The position numbers and the translations under genes are program-made. Below the pieces are notes generated by a model. That model searched no databases and was not told the origin of the DNA. It saw nothing but the letters and a program-made list of their open reading frames with translations. Of a DNA stretch of 5,096 bases, positions 1-4,312 are shown piece by piece. This DNA comes from Candidatus Aenigmatarchaeota archaeon. GTDB taxonomy: Archaea; Aenigmatarchaeota; Aenigmatarchaeia; Aenigmatarchaeales; Aenigmatarchaeaceae. The stretch spans positions 1 to 5,096 of the forward strand of contig JAFCFQ010000032.1 of assembly GCA_017608545.1 (NCBI GenBank), read 5' to 3'. How positions within the stretch are numbered: position 1 is the stretch's first letter; each line of letters begins with the position of its first letter.

Positions 1-39
1 GAAAGAGAATTTATTAAAAATAAGAGATTTTGGGCGTAA

Positions 40-47
40 TTTATATA
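40..47 (+). promoter_or_regulatory. TATA box (box A) for the 118-aa secreted protein gene
   Basis: The octamer TTTATATA is a good match to the archaeal TATA box. A start of transcription about 26 bp downstream falls near position 70, just before a Shine-Dalgarno GAGGTG (72-77) that sits 5 nt from the ATG at 83. The geometry gives a short leadered mRNA. No start-site data are available, so the box is called from sequence and spacing only. Confidence 0.6.
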
Positions 48-82
48 TTAATTATTCATTATTAATTTTAAGAGGTGTATAA

Positions 83-439
83 ATGAAAAAAGGTGTTGTA
101 CCAGCATTAGCTATTTTAGGTATTCTTTTAGTAGCTGTAGGTGCACCAGGCCTAGCAATAGCAGTTGATAAAATTTCAGGTAAGGATATTGGCCCAGATA
201 ACCCTATATATGGAATTGAAAGAGCAGGCGAGGCTCTACAAAAAGCATTTGGAATGATATCTGATGAGGAACTAGCAGCAGAAAGAGAACAAGAAGCAAC
301 ATATATGGAAGAGCTTGCTGCGAGATATCCTGAAAGAGCTGCAGAATATAGACAAGAGGCACAAAATATGAGACAAGAGGCACAAAAATTTAGGACCGGA
401 GCCACCGGCGCCGAACCTACTAGAATTCCTGGAAGATAA
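83..439 (+). CDS. Small secreted DUF5667-like coiled-coil protein (118 aa)
   Basis: Function unknown. The start is fixed by a Shine-Dalgarno GAGGTG at 72-77, 5 nt before the ATG, and by the TATA box at 40-47. Residues 1-27 form a signal peptide or signal anchor (MKKG, a hydrophobic stretch, then GLAIA), so the protein should be exported. Residues 37-56 (GPDNPIYGIERAGEALQKAF) match the opening of DUF5667-type domains, where a Gly-Pro-rich lead-in precedes a helix of the form xxYxxxRAxEALQ. The same segment is seen in the 423-aa minus-strand protein of this window. Residues 61-104 are highly charged and helical and end in two tandem heptads of the form RQEAQxx. The tail (105-118) is a Gly/Thr/Ala/Pro linker ending in TRIPGR, encoded by an unusually GC-rich stretch. 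The protein has no cysteine. It is much shorter than the 423-aa relative, with one helical hairpin instead of repeats. It may be a periplasm-like or cell-surface adaptor, but nothing here shows a partner. I am sure it is a real gene and less sure of formal DUF5667 membership. Confidence 0.85.
   Translation: MKKGVVPALAILGILLVAVGAPGLAIAVDKISGKDIGPDNPIYGIERAGEALQKAFGMISDEELAAEREQEATYMEELAARYPERAAEYRQEAQNMRQEAQKFRTGATGAEPTRIPGR
350..387 (+). repeat. Tandem 21-bp repeat encoding two heptads
   Basis: A 17-base word, agacaagaggcacaaaa, occurs at 350-366 and again at 371-387, a period of exactly 21 bp. It encodes two successive seven-residue units (RQEAQNM and RQEAQKF) in the coiled-coil part of the 118-aa protein. 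Identity at the third codon positions points to a recent heptad duplication rather than selection on protein sequence alone. Confidence 0.75.
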
Positions 440-476
440 AAAAGATAACAAACAGTAAACAAAAAATAAGCAGTCT

Positions 477-494
477 TATCTAATTTTTTAGATA
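477..494. terminator. Hairpin between converging genes, probable bidirectional terminator
   Basis: The arms TATCTAA (477-483) and TTAGATA (488-494) are perfectly complementary around a TTTT loop. The hairpin lies 37 bp after the stop of the plus-strand 118-aa gene and 19 bp after the end of the minus-strand interrupted frame, so it could serve both directions. A T6 run (484-489) lies within the loop and right arm. Just beside it is another AT-only inverted repeat (499-513, AAAATTT-c-AAATTTT). Archaeal termination relies mainly on T-tracts, so the role of the stem is inferred. Confidence 0.45.
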
Positions 495-513
495 GTTAAA
501 AATTTCAAATTTT

Positions 514-786
514 CTACCATAACCTGAACCAAAATTTATTCCAATCCCATTGTGAGTTTGCTACCGTAATAGGCCTCAATGACCACTCACAATTTATTAC
601 TGGCGAATAACTCGGTGCTCTCCCCCATTGGATTCCTATAGAATTTATTGGGATACTCTATGAATTCCATGGAAAGTTATTTGTTGGAATCCCTAATGAT
701 GATATTCTTGAACTCTTAGAAAAACCCCAAGAGAACACTAAGATTATTACTAAAACACTAACTACCAATAGCACAACTTTTTTCAT
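514..786 (-). pseudogene. Trp-rich signal-anchored small protein frame, interrupted by an in-frame TAG
   Basis: The ATG at 786 opens a frame of 42 sense codons that stops at TAG (660-658). The same frame then continues for 47 sense codons to a second TAG (516-514). The first part starts MKKVVLLVVSVLVIILVFSW, a clear signal anchor or transmembrane helix (about residues 4-22), followed by a short Ser/Asn/Pro region ending PWNS. The second part has no methionine to restart from in frame, contains 6 Trp, one Cys, and ends FWFRLW. Overall 8 of 89 sense residues are Trp, which is exceptional. Upstream are a canonical archaeal TATA (TTTAAATA, minus strand, 825-818) and a possible GTGAT Shine-Dalgarno core 4 nt before the ATG, so the gene still looks expressible. 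Explanations are a recent nonsense mutation (for example TGG to TAG), stop readthrough or TAG recoding, or a functional 42-aa membrane microprotein with chance open frame behind it. No homologous family is recognised. If TAG were sense, the frame would run on to a TGA at 507-505. Confidence 0.5.
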
Positions 787-817
787 TTCTATCACAGGTG
801 ATAATAGAACATAAAAC

Positions 818-825
818 TATTTAAA
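818..825 (-). promoter_or_regulatory. TATA box for the TAG-interrupted Trp-rich frame
   Basis: Read on the minus strand the site is TTTAAATA preceded by ATCGC, close to the archaeal BRE-TATA consensus. Transcription would start near 795, about 9 nt before the ATG at 786, a very short leader. Between the box and the ATG lies the small dyad ATCAC-AG-GTGAT (791-802), which could be an operator or coincidence. Confidence 0.45.
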
Positions 826-845
826 GCGATTAAAATGCTTAGTTT

Positions 846-900
846 AAAACATTTCAAAAAAAGAATTAAAAGAATATTCTATTAAATTGAAAAGAAAATT
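846..900 (-). terminator. T-rich termination region behind the 93-aa gene
   Basis: Directly after the stop codon of the minus-strand 93-aa gene, the transcript runs through several T-tracts, including T4 pairs and one T7 run (minus strand, 862-856). Archaeal RNA polymerase terminates on such tracts without a stem. The perfect palindrome AGAATATTCT (871-880) lies inside, but it has no loop and is unlikely to form a useful hairpin. Confidence 0.4.
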
Positions 901-1182
901 TTATCTAGGTGAAACAGGAGTTTCTTCCATTACAAAGCTACATATGCAGCCGCCAGGATATACATAGAGACCTAATTCTTCTATTATGCCTCCTTCTTCT
1001 GGGAAGTTGTCCACAGTGTTGATTTCGTCTGTAGCAACAAACTCATCTCCACCACTCCATTCTAATGTAACAACTGCTGTTGAATCCTGTTCATCAGCTC
1101 CTTCACAATCTGCAGATACTGGTACAACCATTGCTGTTAGCAATAAAACTGTTGAAATTACACCAAAAAGTTTTTTATTCAT
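901..1182 (-). CDS. Small, extremely acidic secreted protein (93 aa)
   Basis: Unrecognised family. The start is firm: a strong Shine-Dalgarno GGAGGT (1194-1189) lies 6 nt before the ATG. Residues 1-24 are a signal peptide (MNKK, hydrophobic core, PVSA cleavage motif). The mature part of about 69 residues holds 17 Asp/Glu and a single basic residue, the C-terminal Arg93. It has three cysteines: Cys26 close to the new N-terminus, and Cys79 and Cys81 in a GGCIC motif near the end. A disulfide between the N-terminal Cys and one of the pair, or metal binding by CxC, is possible. The position of Cys26 (S-A-D-C) does not make a clean lipobox, so I do not call a lipoprotein. The middle (residues 36-60) alternates hydrophobic and polar residues, suggesting a small beta-rich domain. 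It lies 92 bp downstream of the 423-aa DUF5667 gene on the same strand but has its own promoter. Acidity could suit calcium binding or an ionic surface role, which is speculation. Confidence 0.8.
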   Translation of the reverse strand: MNKKLFGVISTVLLLTAMVVPVSADCEGADEQDSTAVVTLEWSGGDEFVATDEINTVDNFPEEGGIIEELGLYVYPGGCICSFVMEETPVSPR

Positions 1183-1188
1183 TTTGAG

Positions 1189-1234
1189 ACCTCCTTTTTA
1201 AAGCTATTATAAATAAAGTAAGAAAATATTTATA
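1189..1234 (-). promoter_or_regulatory. Promoter and Shine-Dalgarno of the 93-aa gene
   Basis: On the minus strand a TATA box TATAAATA (1234-1227) lies 45 bp before the ATG. The predicted transcription start near 1204 leaves a leader of about 20 nt that contains the Shine-Dalgarno AAAGGAGGT. A second TATA-like site (TTTATAAT, 1213-1206) is too close to the ATG to be the main box. This is the strongest ribosome binding site in the window. Confidence 0.6.
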
Positions 1235-1252
1235 CTTAACTAAAATACGATA

Positions 1253-1267
1253 AGACTACAACAGTCT
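1253..1267 (-). terminator. Small stem-loop behind the 423-aa gene, possible terminator
   Basis: AGACT (1253-1257) and AGTCT (1263-1267) pair around the 5-nt loop acaac, beginning 7 bp beyond the stop codon of the minus-strand 423-aa gene. The stem is only 5 bp and is followed on the minus strand by a mixed AT stretch with one T4 run, so the evidence is weak. An overlapping palindrome GTCTAGAC (1264-1271) would compete with it. Confidence 0.25.
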
Positions 1268-1274
1268 AGACATT

Positions 1275-2546
1275 TTATCTTCCAGACATTCCTGTTACTC
1301 CTTGGACGTTTGGTATTTCAGTTCTTCCTATATCTTCTCTTATTTCTTTTACTTCTTCCGGCATTTCCGCTATTATTTCTTGCACTATTTCTGGATTCAT
1401 TTCTCCTAATGCTTCTAATGCTTTCTCTTGACCTGTAGCTGAAACATTCATAGCTTTCTCTACAGATAGTTTAGCTTCTTCTGGAACTTTATCATAAACT
1501 TGCTGAAGAACTATTAAGTGTGCAGATGTTGCATTTGCAACTAATTCATGAACTTTGGACTGATTTTTTCCAACCTGTTGTGCTATTGAGGAGATCTCTT
1601 GACCGAAAGTTTCCAGTTTTTTGAATTCCTCTACTTCGTCTTTAGCTTCTTCAACTTTTGTATTAGCTCTATTAAGTCTTGATTTAGCAGCTTCTGAATA
1701 TATGTTGGCAGCTTTCTCAGGATTTTTTCTAGCTAAGCTTCTTAACGTTTTAATTTCTCTGTCAACTGCAGTTGACTTTTTTTCTTTCACAATCAGTTTT
1801 GATTCTTCTGAAACCGTATCTTCTATTTCATCCAAATCTTCCAAATCTTTAATTGTTTCTCTTGCAACAATTTCTGCTGCTTCTTCTGCTTTTTCTGCTA
1901 TTTCATGTGAAACTTCAGAAATATCTTCATAATCTTCTAAAGCTTTTTTTGTACCAATAGTATCTCTTCTGTTAGCCTGTGTTTTTGCTCTTTCTAACCT
2001 ACTTCTTGCAGCATTTATAGAAATTTCAGCTGCTTTTTTTGGGTCTTGATTTGAAAGAGCCCTTAAAGCATTAATCTGGCCTTGTATTGAAAATTCTTTA
2101 GCCTTTTCAATCGCCCCTTTTGCCTCTTCTGGAACTCTTTCTAAGACTCTTTCTAGAACGTTTATATGTATAGAAGTTGCCAGAGCTATGAGCTCATCAA
2201 ACTCTTTTCTCTTTGCTAACTCTGCTATATTTTCTCCATAATTCACTGCTTCATTTAACTCATCTTCATAATCTCCTAATATATTTTCTACTAAGTCTGA
2301 TTCTCCTTTGTCTATCATAGCTTTTGCTTCTGCTAATCTTTCTTCAGCTAGTTGTAATGAAAGTCTCGCCTTATCTTCTGGAGCAAAAGTAAAAACTTTT
2401 TGTAAAGATTCCACTGCCCTATCTAACCAGTACAACCAATCGTCTGGTGTTATTCCTGGGCCTGGTAATTCTTCTTGTGCCATAACTTTGCCTGTTAAAA
2501 CCAAGAATATCAATGCTGTTATCAACACCTTTTTCATTTTAATCAT
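1275..2546 (-). CDS. Secreted DUF5667-domain helical repeat protein (423 aa)
   Basis: Function unknown. The protein is exported: residues 4-23 form a signal peptide (MKKVLITALIFLVLTGKVMA, then QEE). Residues 27-80 are a DUF5667-type domain: a PGPGITPDD lead-in, then WLYWLDRAVESLQKVFTF, then a second helix with LxLQLAEERLAEAKAM. The rest is charged alpha-helix with internal repeats: unit A at 123-164 and 339-380 (23 of 42 identical, centred on VPEEAK and GQxxALxAL), and unit B at 160-191 and 267-298 (16 of 32 identical, NP/DP-x-KAA and SRLxRA). A partial third B follows at 376-402. There is no cysteine. The tail (404-423) is Gly/Pro/Thr-rich and ends GMSGR. The longest frame is used for numbering, but the ATG at 2537 (Met4) is likelier: there is no Shine-Dalgarno, and the TATA centre at about 2565 would start transcription within a few bases of 2537, giving a leaderless mRNA. 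It lies 68 bp downstream of the S8 protease gene. It could be a surface or periplasm-like scaffold and a substrate of that protease; both are inference. Confidence 0.88.
   Translation of the reverse strand: MIKMKKVLITALIFLVLTGKVMAQEELPGPGITPDDWLYWLDRAVESLQKVFTFAPEDKARLSLQLAEERLAEAKAMIDKGESDLVENILGDYEDELNEAVNYGENIAELAKRKEFDELIALATSIHINVLERVLERVPEEAKGAIEKAKEFSIQGQINALRALSNQDPKKAAEISINAARSRLERAKTQANRRDTIGTKKALEDYEDISEVSHEIAEKAEEAAEIVARETIKDLEDLDEIEDTVSEESKLIVKEKKSTAVDREIKTLRSLARKNPEKAANIYSEAAKSRLNRANTKVEEAKDEVEEFKKLETFGQEISSIAQQVGKNQSKVHELVANATSAHLIVLQQVYDKVPEEAKLSVEKAMNVSATGQEKALEALGEMNPEIVQEIIAEMPEEVKEIREDIGRTEIPNVQGVTGMSGR
1407..1532 (-). repeat. Repeat unit A, copy 2, inside the 423-aa gene
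   Basis: This encodes residues 339-380. It aligns without gaps to residues 123-164 (DNA 2055-2180), with 23 of 42 residues identical including ATS-x-H, VPEEAK, EKA, S-xx-GQ and AL-x-AL. The two copies stand at the two ends of the repeat region. DNA identity is much lower than protein identity, so the duplication is old. Confidence 0.75.
1653..1748 (-). repeat. Repeat unit B, copy 2, inside the 423-aa gene
   Basis: This encodes residues 267-298. It aligns without gaps to residues 160-191 (DNA 1974-2069), with 16 of 32 identical. Shared positions include LRxL, P-x-KAA, AA-x-SRL-x-RA and a following T. Both copies are followed by an acidic helix, so the true unit is probably longer (about 60 residues) and diverged. 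Confidence 0.7.
1974..2069 (-). repeat. Repeat unit B, copy 1, inside the 423-aa gene
   Basis: This encodes residues 160-191, the partner of the copy at 1653-1748. Its first five residues overlap the end of unit A copy 1 because the ALxAL helix end is shared by both unit definitions. The order along the protein is A1, B1, B2, A2, then a partial B-like segment. Confidence 0.7.
2055..2180 (-). repeat. Repeat unit A, copy 1, inside the 423-aa gene
   Basis: This encodes residues 123-164, the partner of the copy at 1407-1532. It follows directly on the DUF5667 domain and a charged linker helix. The VPEEAK motif probably marks the turn between two helices of a hairpin. Confidence 0.75.
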
Positions 2547-2561
2547 TTTAATGTTTTGGTT

Positions 2562-2569
2562 ATTATAAA
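2562..2569 (-). promoter_or_regulatory. TATA box of the 423-aa gene
   Basis: On the minus strand the site reads TTTATAAT. Its centre is about 28 bp before the ATG at 2537 and only about 19 bp before the ATG at 2546. Since archaeal transcription starts about 26 bp downstream of the box centre, the second ATG is favoured as a leaderless start. No Shine-Dalgarno is present before either ATG. Confidence 0.5.
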
Positions 2570-2570
2570 T

Positions 2571-2609
2571 TTAAAAGTAATGCTTTTAATAAAAGAAAAT
2601 GGAAAAAAA
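2571..2609 (-). terminator. T7 tract and 7-bp hairpin between the protease and 423-aa genes
   Basis: A T7 run on the minus strand (2609-2603) begins 5 bp after the protease stop codon and suits archaeal termination. Farther on, TTAAAAG (2571-2577) and CTTTTAA (2583-2589) form a perfect 7-bp stem around the loop taatg. The stem abuts the TATA box of the next gene, so it might act as a terminator, as a dyad for a regulator at the BRE position, or both. Confidence 0.45.
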
Positions 2610-2614
2610 GGAAA

Positions 2615-3796
2615 TTAAGGTGCTATTGGTAATCCAAAACCAGTTGCTGGATCATCTCCAGTTTCCCAAATATCTTTCGCTATGCTTTGTAAGTAACTTC
2701 TTGTATCTTCTGCATTACCTTGCCATAATTTAGCTGCTAATCCTGAAACATGTGGTGTTGCCATTGATGTTCCTGAAATTGTATTATAACAACCGTCATT
2801 CCACGTTGATTCTACTGAAACTCCTGGTGCTCCAAACTCAACTTCTTTTTCCTCTACTATATAATCTCCATCATTAGTCCCTCTTGAACTCCAGTCAGGA
2901 ACATTTTCACTTGAATCAATTGCTCCTACTGCTATAACTTTGTAATATGCTCCTGGATAATCTATACTTCCTTCAGCTGGACCATCATTTCCTGCTGCTG
3001 CTACAACTAAAACTCCTTTAGAAACTGCATAATCTATTGCTGAAAGAATTTGAGAATCTGGTGTATCTCCTCCTAAACTCATTGAAATTATATTCGCCCC
3101 ATTATCTGACGCATATTTAATTCCCGCTGCTATATCATCTCCCCAACATATTCCACTGTTTCCACAAACTTTTATCGCCATTAATTTTGCCTCTGGTGCT
3201 ACTCCATATATTCCTTTACCATCCGATCCACCATTTGCTAAAATAGTTCCTGAGACATGTGTTCCGTGTCCATTTCCATCAGCACATCCATTTTTAATTC
3301 CTCTTTTTGTTGCATCTTTGCAATCTACTATGTTTGCTTTTAAATCTAAATGGTCTTTATAAACTCCTGTATCAAGAACTGCAACTCTAACTCCTGCTCC
3401 TCCTGAACCACCATTTACTTTTATTATTCCCCATGGTTTTTGATTTTTCGGATAACAAGTTCTTTCTGTTGTACCGCCGTTCTTGCAGTCTGAACAACTT
3501 GGATTCTCTCCTAATTCAGGTTCACATACTCCATTGTAATTACAAGTCGGTTTACCAATCACATGATAAACTGATACTTTTTCAACTTTTATCCCTAAAC
3601 CTTTAACGATTCCTAACTGTGTCGGGTTTAGTTCTGTTGAAAATGCTTTAGGGAATTCATGATGAACTCCAAACATAACTTTAAAGATCGGATTATCTGA
3701 AAAGACATAGTATCTGTTGCTATTTGTTGGAGCTGCTGAAACAACTGATGCTAAAAATATTGTTGTTATTATTAATGAAAGAATCAACTTTCTCAT
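2615..3796 (-). CDS. Secreted subtilisin-like serine protease (peptidase S8) with Cys-rich segment
   Basis: An exported endopeptidase of the subtilase family. Residues 1-21 are the signal peptide (ending SVVSA). Residues 28-80 resemble an I9-type inhibitory prodomain (FGVHHEFPKAF, then ELNPTQ and VEKVSVYHV). Residues 85-104 form a Cys-rich segment, C-x5-C-x9-C-x2-C around GVCEPELGENP, placed between prodomain and catalytic domain. The catalytic domain (about 120-393) has the full set: Asp142 in VAVLDTG, His177 in GNGHGTHVSG, oxyanion Asn270 in AAAGNDG, and Ser344 in SGTSMATPHVSG. So it should be active. Ten cysteines in the exported part (85, 91, 101, 104, 114, 159, 171, 211, 217, 336) suggest disulfide stabilisation, unusual for many subtilisins. 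The protein ends soon after the last core element (TGFGLPIAP), with no C-terminal binding or anchor domain, so it is probably released. The start is supported by a Shine-Dalgarno AGGTG (3806-3802) 5 nt before the ATG. The genes downstream encode other secreted proteins, which are possible substrates. Family call is near certain; the natural substrate is unknown. Confidence 0.97.
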   Translation of the reverse strand: MRKLILSLIITTIFLASVVSAAPTNSNRYYVFSDNPIFKVMFGVHHEFPKAFSTELNPTQLGIVKGLGIKVEKVSVYHVIGKPTCNYNGVCEPELGENPSCSDCKNGGTTERTCYPKNQKPWGIIKVNGGSGGAGVRVAVLDTGVYKDHLDLKANIVDCKDATKRGIKNGCADGNGHGTHVSGTILANGGSDGKGIYGVAPEAKLMAIKVCGNSGICWGDDIAAGIKYASDNGANIISMSLGGDTPDSQILSAIDYAVSKGVLVVAAAGNDGPAEGSIDYPGAYYKVIAVGAIDSSENVPDWSSRGTNDGDYIVEEKEVEFGAPGVSVESTWNDGCYNTISGTSMATPHVSGLAAKLWQGNAEDTRSYLQSIAKDIWETGDDPATGFGLPIAP

Positions 3797-3801
3797 TCAT
3801 T

Positions 3802-3840
3802 CACCTAAATCTATTATGTATTAATAATTCTTAAATTTTA
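3802..3840 (-). promoter_or_regulatory. Shine-Dalgarno and probable promoter of the S8 protease
   Basis: On the minus strand AGGTG (3806-3802) lies 5 nt before the ATG at 3796. A second, out-of-frame ATG at 3800 overlaps the spacer, but the Shine-Dalgarno spacing fits 3796. The AT-only stretch TAAAATTTAA (3840-3831) sits where a TATA box should be for a start near 3809. It is a weak match, so only the Shine-Dalgarno is well supported. Confidence 0.4.
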
Positions 3841-3862
3841 ACAAAATCAGAACATTTTAAAA

Positions 3863-3870
3863 TTTTATAT
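3863..3870 (+). promoter_or_regulatory. TATA box of the 88-aa membrane protein gene (leaderless)
   Basis: TTTTATAT is centred about 26 bp before the ATG at 3893, exactly the spacing for transcription to start at the A of the ATG. No Shine-Dalgarno is present. The 96-bp gap from 3797 to 3892 is therefore a divergent promoter region shared with the protease gene. Confidence 0.55.
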
Positions 3871-3892
3871 TCTACTTTTTAGAATCATTATT

Positions 3893-4159
3893 ATGAAAAA
3901 CTGGCTTAAAGGTTTAATACTAATGATAATAGGGAATATTTTGTATGAAGTTATTCCAGTCTGGGTAACCGATTACTTATTGAGCCAACCTAATCCCTTG
4001 TACTCAATAGGTAACTTTTTGAAGAATCTTCCTAGTATTCAAGATTTAATATCAGGTAATATAGGAAGTAGCGGTAGTTTTGTAGTAGGAATTTTAGGCC
4101 TTTTTATGATCATTTACGGTTTGTATCTATTTGTTAAAGATTTGTATAAAAGATCTTAA
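3893..4159 (+). CDS. Small two-helix membrane protein, unknown (88 aa)
   Basis: No family recognised. The N-terminus (MKNWLKG) is followed by a hydrophobic segment at about residues 6-28, then a polar loop of about 35 residues rich in Asn, Ser, Pro and Gly, and a second helix at about 62-81 ending in VKDLYKRS. Positive charge at both ends suggests that both termini are in the cytoplasm and the loop is outside. It has no cysteines and no obvious catalytic residues. The start is supported by TATA spacing for a leaderless transcript and by the position of the first helix. It is divergent from the protease gene and could share control with it through the 96-bp gap. Its size and layout would suit a holin-like protein or a small accessory subunit, but nothing in the sequence decides this. 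Confidence 0.7.
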   Translation: MKNWLKGLILMIIGNILYEVIPVWVTDYLLSQPNPLYSIGNFLKNLPSIQDLISGNIGSSGSFVVGILGLFMIIYGLYLFVKDLYKRS

Positions 4160-4166
4160 ACTTATA

Positions 4167-4197
4167 TTTTCTTCTGTCATTTTTTGTTAGGTTTTTT
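4167..4197 (+). terminator. T-tract terminator behind the 88-aa gene
   Basis: Three T runs follow the stop codon: T4 at 4167-4170, T6 at 4180-4185 and T6 at 4192-4197. This is the usual appearance of an archaeal stemless terminator. No hairpin is needed and none is seen. Confidence 0.5.
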
Positions 4198-4282
4198 ATG
4201 TTGGATTATCATTTGTATTAATTCTTATATTAGATATTTCTTTAGCAAGTTCATAGTGACTTGTCAAATTGAAAATGTTTAA

Positions 4283-4290
4283 TTTATTAA
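4283..4290 (+). promoter_or_regulatory. TATA-like box of the 120-aa membrane protein gene (leaderless)
   Basis: TTTATTAA is centred about 27 bp before the ATG at 4313, matching a leaderless start. A second TATA-like site (TTTATA, 4299-4304) would start transcription inside the gene and is less likely. No Shine-Dalgarno is seen. Confidence 0.4.
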
Positions 4291-4312
4291 CTAGAAAATT
4301 TATAGAATTAAT

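Noticed and set aside
1..39. End of an upstream plus-strand gene (13 codons ending FWA, TAA at 37-39)
   Set aside because: The stop lies just before the TATA box at 40, which is suggestive, but a second frame is also open (2-82) and 13 codons cannot be identified.
52..462. Minus-strand open frame over the 118-aa gene
   Set aside because: It is antisense to a gene with promoter, Shine-Dalgarno and signal peptide. Its Ser/Ala/Cys-rich product is typical of a shadow of a charged helix.
695..720. C/D box sRNA suggested by a TGATGA word at 697-702
   Set aside because: No CTGA D box at the right distance and no terminal stem; the word is explained by the coding frame on the other strand.
871..880. 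Perfect palindrome AGAATATTCT as an operator or attachment site
   Set aside because: Ten AT-rich bases recur by chance in such DNA, and it lies in a terminator region with no partner copy seen.
986..1201. Plus-strand open frame over the 93-aa gene
   Set aside because: No start signals, low-complexity Ser/Thr product, and opposite to a well-supported secreted protein gene.
1621..1932. Plus-strand Ser-rich open frame over the 423-aa gene
   Set aside because: A mirror of Glu/Lys/Ala-rich helical repeats; no ribosome site and no promoter.
2308..2568. Plus-strand open frame at the start of the 423-aa gene
   Set aside because: It runs antisense through the DUF5667 domain and signal peptide; no start signals.
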